Shown: positions 1 through 8,800 of the stretch, piece by piece
Numbering within the stretch: position 1 is the stretch's first letter
Layout: each line of letters starts with the position of its first letter
Source: Flavobacteriaceae bacterium
GTDB taxonomy: Bacteria > Bacteroidota > Bacteroidia > Flavobacteriales > Flavobacteriaceae
DNA: 64,000 nt
NCBI GenBank assembly: GCA_028280265.1
Contig: JANQMD010000049.1
Coordinates: 100,628-164,627 of the forward strand
Direction: 5' to 3'
Notes under the pieces: generated by a model
The model's input: only the letters and a program-made list of their open reading frames with translations
Told to the model about the DNA's origin: nothing
Databases searched by the model: none
Translations under genes and position numbers: made by a program

Positions 1-3000
1 AAATCGGGAACGGCTGGAGATTCATTTTCCATGTTTTTACCTGTTTTAGAAACGTACCATGCTCTGAATGGCATACGTACAAAACCTCTCGACAATCCAT
101 AACCTCCGGTAGAAATTACAGCTCCAAAAGTAGGTTGTCCTACAAGTTTTCCAAGTCCTAAATTCTTGTAAGCATGAGAGAAAATCTCAGCATTGGAATA
201 ACTATTCTCATTACATAATGCTATACTAGGTTTCGTATTTACCGAAAGAATTGCACGCTCGTTGAATGGATAATTTTTGGTGAACTTCTTATTCTCTTTT
301 TTCAAATTCTTAGCGGCTCCTCTAGGAATGGTATAGGCATGTTGATAGACATTTAAAACAGCCATCAAACGATCGGTAGTCCATCCTCCACCATTGTAAC
401 GAACATCAATAACAATTCCTTTTTTCCCATAACCACTTGCTTTTAATTCGCGTTCGAAACGCTCAAAGCTTGGAGCATTCATTCCTTGAATATGAATGTA
501 TCCTAATTGCCCATTTGAAAATTTATCTACCAACTTTTTCCTTGATTCTACCCAAGCTTGATATTGCAATCCTCTTAAGCTTCTGGAAGTTCTCGCTACC
601 ACTTCTTTCCCGTTTGCTAAAGTTAGTAATACTTCGTCGCCAACTGTATTTTTAAACAAGCTAAAGAAGTTTGTATTTGAATCTACTTTTTGGTTGTTGA
701 CAGCCGTAATCACATCACCAATTTTTAAATCGACTTTTGATTTGTTAGCAGATGAGTTTTCAAGCACATAAATAACCTCTGCTCCTTTAGAGATATTTTT
801 CACCTCAAGACCTAAAAGTCCCACATTATCGCTGTTTCTTCTTTCTGGAGTTCCTGCACGATACCCCATATGGCTCGCATTTAACTGCCCTAACAATGTA
901 TTGAATACAAAGGAATAGTCTTGTGCTGTACTCGCTTTCATAGCTAAAGGCTTGTACTTTTTAATCAACTTTTTCCAATCATATCCATGGAAATTTGGAT
1001 CGTAGAAGCCCATGCTCAACACCCGAGTTCCCTCCTCATATATTTGCTCATTCATCGCTCTAAAATCTTGAGTATATTTCGCAGAATGAGGTAAGGAAGT
1101 TACTCGATCAGACTTTGGGTTTAATTCTTTCAACCTTCCTCTAGAGATAAAATAAAACTTCCCATTGATCTCAGCAAAACCACCAATATTAGCAGTTCCT
1201 TTGATTTCTTTGGGAGTTCCTCCATCAATTTTCACTTTGTAAAAACTTCTTCTGTTTGTAGCTGGATTTGTAGCTGAGTAGTAAATCGATTTGTTATCTG
1301 GACTAAATACACCTCCAAATTCATCATCCGGCAAACGAGTCAAACGAACCAAGCGATCATAGATTCGATCTTTATCAATCTTTACCGTAACTTCTTTTTT
1401 CTTTCCTTTTCCTTTGCTTTTTTTAGCTGATTTAGGTGTGTAATAATCCCCATCTTCACGATCAGTCCTTGTTCTTTCCCAATCCTCTTTTTGCAACCAA
1501 ACCATCCAAACATCATAATCAATTCCTCCACGGTTTCCACTTCTGTTTGATGCAAAAGAAAGCATCTTACCATCTGGGCTCCAACTTGGTGAGAAATCAC
1601 TTCTTGGATGCATCGATACATTGATTTTCTCTTGAGGGTTTGCAACAGACTGAATAAATATTTCACTATCGAAATCAAGATCTTGCTGAGAGTAGGCCAA
1701 ATACTTACTATCTGGACTCCAAGCCACTCCAGATGGGGCTGCCCAGCCTTCAGAGAACGCTTTGATATTGGTGATTTTCCCATCTTTATAATCAGCTACC
1801 ATTAAATTTCCTCGACCTACTTGGTAAGTCACTTTTTTATGATCAGGTGAAACCAATAAATTATAGACATCCTCATCACTCTTTGTGAGTTTATTTGTTT
1901 CTATACTTAGGCTTCTTTCCAAACCTACCAATGTGTCTTTTGATTTGGATACATAAATTTCGTTATGCCCATCTCGATCAGAGATAAACAATACTTCTTT
2001 ATCGCTAATCCATTGTGGTCCTCTATCTCTAAAAGGGTGATTACTTACATTGTTAGAACGTTTTTTCTCCTTGTTATTCAGCTTTACAAAAATTTCACCT
2101 TGAATTTCCATCGCAGCCAGCTTTCCATTTGGAGAAATATCAAAAGAAGAGATATCTCCAGTAGTTGTAGTCGTTTTGTCTTGTTCGAAACGATAATCTG
2201 TAGACAAGTTCATAGGAAGTTTCTTTGAAGAATTTCCTTTCATGTGGTATACATTAAACAATGTTGAATACACAATGTCTCCATTGTTGCTTACCGTATA
2301 AGAAACCACTCCATTTGTTCTTTGATTGGTTATCTTTTTCGGGCTTCCTTGCGCAGAACCATCTGATGCGATGGTTTGTTTGTAAATGTTATAACGTCCG
2401 CTTTCGGCCCCAATGTAATACAAATTTCCTGCTGCATCCCATAATGGACTGTGGTCATTTTTTGGAGTGTCAGTAATCTGAAGATACTTTTTTGTTTGTA
2501 TGTTGTATATCCAGATATCTCGTTGTGCAGAACCTGTGTAATCCTCACGAGAAATTCGACAAGCTCCTTTTACATAGGCGATAAATTTTCCATTAGGTGA
2601 AGCTGTTGCCATGGAACCTAAAGCCGTGATCGTTTTCTCAGGTGTTCCTCCATTCGCATTTACATGATAGGTTTCTGCATCCCACTGAGGCCCTTTAGTA
2701 ACACGACTTGTTGTAAACAATATATTGTTGTCTTTGGTCCAATCGTAGGGAGTATCTCCCGTTGGATAGTAGGTGATTTGGTTGGGAACCCCGCCCTCTT
2801 TAGAAACTACAAATACGTTATTAGCCCCTTTTCTATTGGAGGCAAAAGCCAATTGAGTCCCCTTGGTATTCCACACAGGATTGCTCTCATAAGCTTCATG
2901 TACCGTTAAACGTTTTGTTTGTTTTGTATTTAAATTATAGGTCCAAATATCTCCTTGATAAGAGAATGCTAATTCTGAAGCATCTGGACTTAGACTAGGT

Positions 3001-3077
3001 GTTCGTATAAGGGATGTTTGTGCAACTACAAGTCCACTAACTAAAAACGCTAGTAACATTAGGTGTTTTTTTGACAT
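1..3077 (-). CDS. Tricorn-like S41 family periplasmic peptidase, 3' end cut by window
   Basis: Reads from an ATG at 3075-3077 leftward to the window edge without a stop (about 1025 codons), so the C-terminus is missing. Residues 1-20 are a signal peptide (MSKKHLMLLAFLVSGLVVAQ). About residues 25-650 form WD40/PD40-like beta-propeller repeats (motifs such as SPNGKFIAY, SPDGKMLSF). A PDZ-like segment follows (KIGDVITAVNNQKV), then the S41 protease core with HMGYR and a serine-motif region NENSYSNAEIF near residue 957. Architecture matches bacterial tricorn-protease homologues, which are large secreted oligopeptide-degrading enzymes. A secreted role in peptide breakdown is inferred. It lies downstream of the trp operon on the same strand but is probably a separate unit. 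Confidence 0.9.
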   Translation of the reverse strand, partial: MSKKHLMLLAFLVSGLVVAQTSLIRTPSLSPDASELAFSYQGDIWTYNLNTKQTKRLTVHEAYESNPVWNTKGTQLAFASNRKGANNVFVVSKEGGVPNQITYYPTGDTPYDWTKDNNILFTTSRVTKGPQWDAETYHVNANGGTPEKTITALGSMATASPNGKFIAYVKGACRISREDYTGSAQRDIWIYNIQTKKYLQITDTPKNDHSPLWDAAGNLYYIGAESGRYNIYKQTIASDGSAQGSPKKITNQRTNGVVSYTVSNNGDIVYSTLFNVYHMKGNSSKKLPMNLSTDYRFEQDKTTTTTGDISSFDISPNGKLAAMEIQGEIFVKLNNKEKKRSNNVSNHPFRDRGPQWISDKEVLFISDRDGHNEIYVSKSKDTLVGLERSLSIETNKLTKSDEDVYNLLVSPDHKKVTYQVGRGNLMVADYKDGKITNIKAFSEGWAAPSGVAWSPDSKYLAYSQQDLDFDSEIFIQSVANPQEKINVSMHPRSDFSPSWSPDGKMLSFASNRSGNRGGIDYDVWMVWLQKEDWERTRTDREDGDYYTPKSAKKSKGKGKKKEVTVKIDKDRIYDRLVRLTRLPDDEFGGVFSPDNKSIYYSATNPATNRRSFYKVKIDGGTPKEIKGTANIGGFAEINGKFYFISRGRLKELNPKSDRVTSLPHSAKYTQDFRAMNEQIYEEGTRVLSMGFYDPNFHGYDWKKLIKKYKPLAMKASTAQDYSFVFNTLLGQLNASHMGYRAGTPERRNSDNVGLLGLEVKNISKGAEVIYVLENSSANKSKVDLKIGDVITAVNNQKVDSNTNFFSLFKNTVGDEVLLTLANGKEVVARTSRSLRGLQYQAWVESRKKLVDKFSNGQLGYIHIQGMNAPSFERFERELKASGYGKKGIVIDVRYNGGGWTTDRLMAVLNVYQHAYTIPRGAAKNLKKENKKFTKNYPFNERAILSVNTKPSIALCNENSYSNAEIFSHAYKNLGLGKLVGQPTFGAVISTGGYGLSRGFVRMPFRAWYVSKTGKNMENESPAVPD

Positions 3078-3158
3078 GGTTATTTGATTTTAAAAAGTCC
3101 ATCAAGTTAGAACTTTATATCCTCAAATACACCTTTTTAAGACTTTCTTAACAGGTCT

Positions 3159-3929
3159 TTAAGAGTCTAAAACAGATTGTACAAATTGAGAGGATTTTTC
3201 AACACCATTTTCTTCTAAAAACTTGATAAAGGCAGATCCAATAATGGCACCATTCCCATATTCACAAGCTTTGGAAAATGTTTTGTAATCTGAGATTCCA
3301 AAACCAATAATGAGCTTGCTTTTTAAGTTCATGGCTTTGATACGCTCAAAATAATCGATCTGCTGTTGTGAAATCTCTCCTTTTGCTCCAGTAATAGAGC
3401 TTGAAGCAACCATGTAGATGAAACTCTGAGTATAGGAATCAATTTTTCGAATTCGCTCTTCGGATGTCAGTGGCGTGATTAAAAACACGTTATTGATGCC
3501 ATATTTTTTAAATAAATCTTGATAGTGATTTTCGTATTCGACCATCGGAAGGTCAGGGAGAATAACTGTATCGATGCCGCAATCAACCAATTTCTGGCAA
3601 AATTTATCTTCGCCATATTTGAGTATCTGATTCAAATAGCCCATCAACACCAAAGGAGTTGAATTACTCTCTTTGATTTCCATCAATTGATCAAAAATAA
3701 TATCTAGATTGATGCCATTTTTTAGCGCTTTCTGGCTACTTTCTTGAATGGTAGGGCCATCTGCTAATGGATCTGAATAGGGCAAACCCACTTCAATAAA
3801 ATCGACTCCAGCAGCACCTAACTCTTGGATTACTTTTGTTGTGTCGTTCAATTCTGGGAAGCCTGAAGTAAAGTAAATGGATAAGATGTTTTTATCTTTG
3901 TTCTGAAATATGTTTTGTATGCTGTTCAT
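3159..3929 (-). CDS. trpA: Tryptophan synthase alpha subunit
   Basis: 256 residues, the normal length. TrpA cleaves indole-3-glycerol phosphate to indole and glyceraldehyde-3-phosphate and passes indole to TrpB. Family motifs are clear: AAGVDFIEVGLPYSDPLADGPTIQ with the catalytic Glu and Asp region, and late GFGISDYKTF and NGAIIGSAFIKF phosphate-binding loops. Last gene of the trp operon, separated from trpB by about 430 bases that hold a broken GIY-YIG gene and two inverted palindromic repeats. No strong intrinsic terminator is seen after the stop; only a weak AAGAC/GTCTT dyad lies downstream. Confidence 0.97.
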   Translation of the reverse strand: MNSIQNIFQNKDKNILSIYFTSGFPELNDTTKVIQELGAAGVDFIEVGLPYSDPLADGPTIQESSQKALKNGINLDIIFDQLMEIKESNSTPLVLMGYLNQILKYGEDKFCQKLVDCGIDTVILPDLPMVEYENHYQDLFKKYGINNVFLITPLTSEERIRKIDSYTQSFIYMVASSSITGAKGEISQQQIDYFERIKAMNLKSKLIIGFGISDYKTFSKACEYGNGAIIGSAFIKFLEENGVEKSSQFVQSVLDS

Positions 3930-3938
3930 CGCTTCTTT

Positions 3939-3963
3939 GTCATTCCTGCGAAGGCAGGAATCT
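3939..3963. repeat. Dispersed palindromic repeat, family A
   Basis: Perfect palindrome core ATTCCTGC-n4-GCAGGAAT preceded by GTC and followed by CT. An inverted copy is at 4283-4308 and a direct copy at 6704-6728; a related version sits inside trpF. Located between trpA and the broken GIY-YIG gene. Confidence 0.85.
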
Positions 3964-3965
3964 AT

Positions 3966-4268
3966 TTAATTATCCCAATTAAATGTTAAGTCATTCCAAT
4001 CAGGATTTTCTTCTGTTATTAAATTAATTTTCCATTCTCTTTTCCATTTCTTCAATCTTTTTTCTCTTAAGATCGCATCTTTAACTTGAGGATATATTTC
4101 AAAATAAATCAATTTAGAGAGATTGTATTTTTTAGAAAACCCCTCAATCAATTTATTTTTGTGCTCGAACATTCTTCTCTCTAAGTTATTTGTCATTCCT
4201 ACCTACAAAACGCCATCTTTTTTGTTTGTAATTATATATACATAATACTGATGAATTGTTTTATACAC
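3966..4268 (-). pseudogene. GIY-YIG endonuclease (UPF0213-like), disrupted by a TAG codon
   Basis: A 76-codon reading frame (ATG 4194-4196) is the C-terminal part of a small single-domain GIY-YIG protein. Reading the same frame upstream gives YYVYIITNKKDGVL, a TAG at 4203-4205, then VGMTNNLERR. The family has a Tyr at the stop position (LYVGMTNN), so one base change in the catalytic 'YIG' Tyr codon has broken the gene. A possible original start is GTG 4266-4268. Intact members are about 80-100 residues. It lies between inverted palindromic repeats (3939-3963 and 4283-4308) and splits trpB from trpA. Residual translation from the internal ATG would lack both GIY and YIG strands, so it should be inactive. 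Confidence 0.8.
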
Positions 4269-4282
4269 TCCTTTTTCTAATT

Positions 4283-4308
4283 AGATTCCTGCCTTCGCAG
4301 GAATGACA
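4283..4308. repeat. Dispersed palindromic repeat, family A, inverted copy
   Basis: AGATTCCTGCCTTCGCAGGA followed by ATGACA, the exact inverse of the unit at 3939-3963. A further short dyad GTCATctcacatgagaATGAC follows at about 4332-4353. The two family-A copies bracket the GIY-YIG pseudogene. Confidence 0.85.
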
Positions 4309-4361
4309 ATTTTTAAACTTATTCTTTTTCAAAGTCATCTCACATGAGAATGACATTTTTT

Positions 4362-5546
4362 TTATTCTTCTAAATGTTTGATAAATGTTTCTAAATCTTT
4401 GTCTCCTCTGCCCGACAAATTAATGACAACCACCTGGTCTTTATCAAAGACTAATTTTGGAAGAACAGCCAGAGCATGAGCTGTTTCCAAAGCTGGAATG
4501 ATACCTTCAATCTTTGTTAGTTCATACGCTGCAGTCAGTGCTTCTTTATCTGTTGCATTCATAAACTTTGCACGCCCACTTTCAAATAGAAAAGCATGCA
4601 AGGGTCCAACTCCAGGGTAATCCAATCCTGCTGAAATGGAATACGGTTCCACAATCTGCCCATATTCATCTTGCATCAAAATCGTCTTACTTCCGTGAAT
4701 AATCCCTACTTCTCCCAACTGAGAAGTGGCTGCACTTTCTCCTGAATTCACACCCAAACCTGCAGCTTCTACCGCAATCAACTCCACCTCTTCATCATCC
4801 ATATAGTGATAAAAAGCACCCGCTGCATTGCTTCCACCACCCACACATGCAATAATAGTATCTGGGTTCTCTTTTCCTGTTTTTTCTTTTAACTGCCATT
4901 TCATTTCTTCTGAAATGACCGCTTGTAAACGAGCTACCATATCGGGATGAGGATGCGGACCTACTACAGAACCAATCAAATAAAAAGTATGTGGATTCTG
5001 AATCCAATATCGAATTGCTTCGTTGGTTGCATCTTTCAAGGTTTTGCTACCACTTGTCGCTGGAACTACTTTTGCTCCTAACATCTTCATACGAGCCACA
5101 TTGGGAGCTTGTCGTTTGATATCCGTTTCTCCCATAAAAACTGTACAATTCAGCCCCATCAGTGCACACACTGTAGCAGTTGCTACTCCGTGTTGTCCAG
5201 CACCTGTTTCTGCTATGATCTGTGTTTTTCCCAATTTTTTGGCAATCAAAATCTGACCAATGGTATTGTTGACTTTGTGTGCCCCTGTGTGATTCAAATC
5301 CTCACGTTTCAAATAAATATGCGCTCCATATTTTGAAGACAATCTCTTAGCATAATACAAGGGACTGGGTCTCCCCACATAGTCTTTTAATAGACTCTTG
5401 TATTCTTTTTGAAACTCGTCCGATTCGATAATTTGAATGTAATTATCTTCAATCTCTTTTACATTGGGATATAGCAACTCGGGAATGTAAGCGCCTCCAA
5501 ATTGCCCAAAATATCCGTACTCGTCGGGTTGAAATTTTGATTTCAT
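4362..5546 (-). CDS. trpB: Tryptophan synthase beta subunit
   Basis: 394 residues. PLP enzyme condensing indole with serine to make tryptophan, working in a complex with TrpA. The PLP-lysine motif [12 protein letters not shown] is read as [15 protein letters not shown], followed by [13 protein letters not shown], the glycine-rich phosphate loop [10 protein letters not shown], and the C-terminal LSGRGDKD. All typical of TrpB1. Its ATG overlaps the TGA of the upstream unknown gene (ATGA, 5543-5546), so translation of the two is probably coupled. Confidence 0.98.
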   Translation of the reverse strand: MKSKFQPDEYGYFGQFGGAYIPELLYPNVKEIEDNYIQIIESDEFQKEYKSLLKDYVGRPSPLYYAKRLSSKYGAHIYLKREDLNHTGAHKVNNTIGQILIAKKLGKTQIIAETGAGQHGVATATVCALMGLNCTVFMGETDIKRQAPNVARMKMLGAKVVPATSGSKTLKDATNEAIRYWIQNPHTFYLIGSVVGPHPHPDMVARLQAVISEEMKWQLKEKTGKENPDTIIACVGGGSNAAGAFYHYMDDEEVELIAVEAAGLGVNSGESAATSQLGEVGIIHGSKTILMQDEYGQIVEPYSISAGLDYPGVGPLHAFLFESGRAKFMNATDKEALTAAYELTKIEGIIPALETAHALAVLPKLVFDKDQVVVINLSGRGDKDLETFIKHLEE

Positions 5547-6016
5547 TTTGTTTTTTTTATTTCTTGCCGTATTATTTCTTTTCCTTCAATTAGAGCTTCT
5601 TTAATAAATTCTTGTTCTTTATCAGTAAAAAAAGCTATTTCTTTTTTCCAGATTACATCATCACATAGTTTATTATAAACATCATTCCTTATTTGTCCAT
5701 GAATATCTCCTAAGAATGAAATATTTACAGAGATAGCTATATCTGTAAACAAATTCCATAAGTTCAAAACCTCTTCAATATCATTATCCGTAGACTTATC
5801 CAAATCATAAAATGAAATCTCTTCCTCAAGATTTAGCCGTAACAACTGGCTTTTAGAGAAATTAATGAGCTCATCTAAGGAATTAAATATCTCTAACTCG
5901 TCATCGCTACTAATTATACGATCCTCATTTTCTGAAGAATACCAAATAAGAAAGAAATCTCTCTTATCCATTCTAAGTTTTACAGGATAGTATTCTATTT
6001 CCTTATAAGTAGACAT
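5543..6016 (-). CDS. Unknown protein embedded in the trp operon
   Basis: 157 residues, acidic, no signal peptide, no membrane segment and no family I recognise. It begins directly after the trpF stop (TAA then ATG) and overlaps the trpB start by four bases, so it is a full member of the trp operon. Features visible: aromatic N-terminal third ([20 protein letters not shown]), an acidic middle, and a Lys/Glu-rich C-terminal helix. Its position suggests either an acquired passenger gene or a lineage-specific partner of the Trp enzymes; nothing in the sequence decides between these. Confidence 0.75.
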   Translation of the reverse strand: MSTYKEIEYYPVKLRMDKRDFFLIWYSSENEDRIISSDDELEIFNSLDELINFSKSQLLRLNLEEEISFYDLDKSTDNDIEEVLNLWNLFTDIAISVNISFLGDIHGQIRNDVYNKLCDDVIWKKEIAFFTDKEQEFIKEALIEGKEIIRQEIKKTK

Positions 6017-6685
6017 TTAGAACTTCTTTTGAAAATCTTTTACTTTATTTATTTCTTTCATCCCAGGTTTCAGTTCAAATCGGCTATTGACATCAACCGC
6101 ATACACTGGCAATCCTGATTTTTTTATTCTTTTGATTTCATCAACATCTTTGGGTCCAATACCTCCGCTTAAAAAGAAAGGTTTGGATGATGGATACTTT
6201 TTTAAAACAGCCCAATTGAACTTCACTCCATTCCCTCCTCGCTCTTTTCCTTTGGTATCGAACAGGAAATAATTCACTTCATCTTCATAGGGCTTTAAGA
6301 TTGAGAAATCAAAATCATCTTTGATTCCAAATACTTTAATAATCTCTATGTCATTCCGAACTCGTTTCGGAATCTTATGATGAGAAGCTGAATCAAGTTC
6401 AGTTTGACGTAACCCTTCTTTTAAATTTTGAATATACTTCACCGTTTCATCACCATGCAATTGAATTGCCTGTAGATTATATTCTTCAACTAAGGAAACA
6501 ACAATCTCAATATATTCATTAACAAAGACACCTGTTTTTTTCACAGACTTTGGAAGCTCTGGAATGATTCCTTCGAAATTTCTCTTGGACCGATCATAGA
6601 AAATAAACCCCATGTAATCGGGTTTCAAATCCGCAATGGATTTGATGTTTTCTATGTCTTTCATTCCGCAAACTTTCAGTTTCAT
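6017..6685 (-). CDS. trpF: Phosphoribosylanthranilate isomerase with in-frame repeat insertion
   Basis: 222 residues; the family is usually about 200-210. TrpF isomerises phosphoribosylanthranilate in the third step of the Trp pathway. Family signatures are present: N-terminal KVCGMKDIENI with the catalytic Cys, AIQLHGDE, IIKVFGI, FLFDTKGKERGGNG, FFLSGGIGPKDV, and AVDVNSRFELKPGMK. Residues about 91-112 are not TrpF-like. They are the translation of a composite palindromic repeat (6350-6415) also found in intergenic DNA. The insertion lies on the surface between the QLHG strand region and the following IIKVFG strand, where extra residues may be tolerated. Reading frame is intact, so the enzyme is probably functional. 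Confidence 0.93.
   Translation of the reverse strand: MKLKVCGMKDIENIKSIADLKPDYMGFIFYDRSKRNFEGIIPELPKSVKKTGVFVNEYIEIVVSLVEEYNLQAIQLHGDETVKYIQNLKEGLRQTELDSASHHKIPKRVRNDIEIIKVFGIKDDFDFSILKPYEDEVNYFLFDTKGKERGGNGVKFNWAVLKKYPSSKPFFLSGGIGPKDVDEIKRIKKSGLPVYAVDVNSRFELKPGMKEINKVKDFQKKF
6350..6415. repeat. Composite palindromic repeat inserted inside trpF
   Basis: Two palindromes in tandem: a family-A type unit (GTCATTCCGAA-CTCG-TTTCGGAATCT) followed by a family-B unit (GCTGAATCAAGTTCAG, then TTGACGT). The same A-plus-B order occurs in the trpC-trpF spacer at 6704-6778. It adds 22 codons (66 bases), keeping the TrpF frame. Confidence 0.8.
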
Positions 6686-6703
6686 TGGTTTATTTCTATG
6701 TTT

Positions 6704-6778
6704 GTCATTCCTGCGTAGGCAGGAATCTAACTTTTATTCTTATTATTTGAGATGCTGAAACAAGTTCAGCATGACGTT
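6704..6778. repeat. Composite palindromic repeat between trpC and trpF
   Basis: Family-A palindrome ATTCCTGC-n4-GCAGGAAT at 6706-6726, then about 20 AT-rich bases, then family-B palindrome GATGCTGAAACAAGTTCAGC followed by ATGACGT. Same design as the unit inside trpF. Confidence 0.8.
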
Positions 6779-6784
6779 AGTTTA

Positions 6785-7570
6785 CTAACGTATTTGACTG
6801 ATAAAGGCCTCACAAGCTTCTCCTGGATTTTCTGTTTTCATAAAGCTTTCTCCAATTAAAAACCCTTTGAATCCAATCTCTTTCAAACCAGTTACAATTC
6901 TAGGATCACTCAATCCGCTTTCAGAAACTTTGACACAATCGTCTGGAATTTGGCTTGCCAAGGCCATAGAATGCTCCAAGTCTACTTTGAATGTTTTTAA
7001 ATTTCGATTGTTAATTCCAATGATTTTATTGCTCAGTTCAATCTTATCCAAATCTTCTTGCGTGTGCACTTCATACAAAACTTCTAGTCCTAAATCCTCC
7101 GCAAGCTGCCCATAATTTTTTAATTCTTCTTTGGTCAAACAAGTTGCTATCAATAAGATTACATCGGCTCCAATAGCTTTGGCTTCTACGATTTGAAAAC
7201 CATCTACAATAAAATCCTTTCGCAAAATGGGCTTGGTGGTATTGATCGATCTTGCTTGCATCAAATCCACCATAGTTCCCCCAAAAAAAGAGGTATCTGT
7301 TAAAATAGATTGTGCAGCCACATTTGCATCTAGATATCCTTCTGTAACTTCTTCTACACTTACTTGGTCATTGATAATCCCTTTGGAAGGAGATTGTCTT
7401 TTAAACTCCGCAATGATCCCTGTAGAGCCTACCTCCATCAAAGATTTTCTCAACGAAAAAGGATCTCTTTTAAACAGTGGGCTCTCAACTAATTTTTGTA
7501 CTGGAACATCTGCCTTTATCTTGGCTATTTCCTTCTTTTTAAATGCTATGATTTTATCTAGTATTGTCAT
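6785..7570 (-). CDS. trpC: Indole-3-glycerol phosphate synthase
   Basis: 261 residues, monofunctional (not fused to TrpF). Ring closure and decarboxylation of CdRP to indole-3-glycerol phosphate. Motifs: IIAEFKRQSPSKG with catalytic Glu/Lys, ILTDTSFFGG, PILRKDFIVDGFQI, IGINNRNLKTF, VSESGLSDP and FLIGESFM. Starts with ATG and sits between trpD and trpF, with palindromic repeats in both spacers. Confidence 0.97.
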   Translation of the reverse strand: MTILDKIIAFKKKEIAKIKADVPVQKLVESPLFKRDPFSLRKSLMEVGSTGIIAEFKRQSPSKGIINDQVSVEEVTEGYLDANVAAQSILTDTSFFGGTMVDLMQARSINTTKPILRKDFIVDGFQIVEAKAIGADVILLIATCLTKEELKNYGQLAEDLGLEVLYEVHTQEDLDKIELSNKIIGINNRNLKTFKVDLEHSMALASQIPDDCVKVSESGLSDPRIVTGLKEIGFKGFLIGESFMKTENPGEACEAFISQIR

Positions 7571-7639
7571 ACTTTAAATTACTAATTTTCAATTATGAAT
7601 TACGAATTGTTCTCCTTTTCAGAAATTCATATTCTTCAC

Positions 7640-7720
7640 TTGTCATTTCGAGCTTGTTGAGAAATCTCCGAGATTCCTCCGTTATCACTTCGACTACGCT
7701 CAGTGGCCAGTCGGAATGAC
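7640..7720. repeat. Dispersed repeat between trpD and trpC
   Basis: Begins GTCATTTCGAGCTTGTTGAG and ends with ...CTTCGACTACGCTCAGTGGC...GTCGGAATGAC, i.e. inverted GTCATT/AATGAC ends around internal dyads. The CTTCGACTnCGCTCAG core also occurs in the repeat inside pheA (51523-51605) and, in shorter form, at 11217-11232. Confidence 0.7.
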
Positions 7721-7721
7721 A

Positions 7722-8711
7722 TTATATATTCACTAATCTTTCCAAACAACTCTTCGCTTTCCCCCCAAACAGAGACTCTTTTGCCACTGAAAAAGCATCA
7801 TCAAATGATTTATTGGCATCCACAATCTTCAAGGCGAAAGCAGCATTGGTCAAAACCACCTTGTTTTGGGCTTCGCTTCCTTCTCCATCCAAAATAGTTT
7901 TAAAAATTTTTGCTGCCTCAGCTACTGAGTTCCCTCCATAGATATCGGACTGTAAAATTCTCTTTTGCCCTATATCTTCTGGATTGATCAACCGTTCTCC
8001 TTCCTTGGCAAACAACTTAAATCCACTGGTTAGAGAGATTTCATCATAACCATCTAATGCGTGGACAATTCCGTAGTTGGCTCCTTCTTCCTGGAGGATA
8101 TAATTGTACAACCTTGCGACTTCGAGATTGAATGTCCCCAACATCGAATTTTGTGGAGAGCTTGGATTTACCAAAGGTCCTAACATGTTAAAAAATGTTT
8201 TCAGAGCCAAAGCTTTTCTTGTAGGGCCTACGGCTTTCATTGCAGGGTGAAATTTTGGAGCATGTAGAAAACAAATATTGGCTTTGTCTAAATGGCTCTT
8301 TAAGGTGTCTTCATCATTGGTAAATTCATATCCAAAACTCTCTAACATATCGGAAGAACCTGACTTTGACGACACACTGTAATTTCCGTGTTTCGCAACT
8401 TTTTGACCAGTTCCTGCGACGATAAAAGAAGTCAATGTAGATATATTGAACGTGTCTTTTCCATCACCTCCTGTTCCAACAATGTCAATGGTATTGTATT
8501 CAGACAAATCAACTTTAATTGCCAATTCCTTCAGTGCTTCTCGAAATCCCCCTAATTCACTGGCTGTGATTGGACGCATCATAAAAACAGTCATAAAAGA
8601 AGCCAAATGTGCATCGTTGTATTTCTCACCAGCAATATCGATCAGAATTTTCTTTGCCTCTGATTTTGACAATCTTTTGTGCTGGTATAATTTGTTAAGT
8701 ATTTTTTTCAT
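7722..8711 (-). CDS. trpD: Anthranilate phosphoribosyltransferase
   Basis: 329 residues from the ATG at 8709-8711 (MKKILNKLYQHKRLS). A longer frame exists upstream but its extra codons read through a dispersed palindromic repeat, so the shorter start is preferred. TrpD transfers phosphoribosyl from PRPP to anthranilate. Motifs: DIVGTGGDGKDTFNIST (PRPP loop), KHGNYSVSSKSGSSD, FLHAPKFHPAMKAVGPTRKAL, NMLGPLVNPS, and HALDGYDE. Order trpE-G-D with short spacers indicates one transcript. Confidence 0.95.
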   Translation of the reverse strand: MKKILNKLYQHKRLSKSEAKKILIDIAGEKYNDAHLASFMTVFMMRPITASELGGFREALKELAIKVDLSEYNTIDIVGTGGDGKDTFNISTLTSFIVAGTGQKVAKHGNYSVSSKSGSSDMLESFGYEFTNDEDTLKSHLDKANICFLHAPKFHPAMKAVGPTRKALALKTFFNMLGPLVNPSSPQNSMLGTFNLEVARLYNYILQEEGANYGIVHALDGYDEISLTSGFKLFAKEGERLINPEDIGQKRILQSDIYGGNSVAEAAKIFKTILDGEGSEAQNKVVLTNAAFALKIVDANKSFDDAFSVAKESLFGGKAKSCLERLVNI

Positions 8712-8723
8712 TTTATTCTTTGT

Positions 8724-8794
8724 TGTCATTGCGATCACGCTTAGCGTGAGAGGCAATCTTAATAATAGTCAGATTACTTCGTTTCACTCGTAAT
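8724..8794. repeat. Dispersed repeat between trpG and trpD
   Basis: Inverted-end unit: GTCATTGCGATCACGCTTAGCGTGAGAGGCAATCT at the left and AGATTACTTCGTTTCACTCGTAATGAC at the right, with an internal CACGCTTAGCGTG hairpin. Related to the units at 13422-13520 and 40815-40910. Confidence 0.75.
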
Positions 8795-8800
8795 GACACC

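Noticed and set aside
8712..8756. N-terminal extension of TrpD by 15 codons
   Set aside because: The extra codons read through a dispersed repeat; family alignment starts at MKKIL.
3939..8794. CRISPR array suspected from repeated palindromes in the trp region
   Set aside because: Repeats are irregularly spaced, in both orientations and of differing length, with genes between them; no cas genes.
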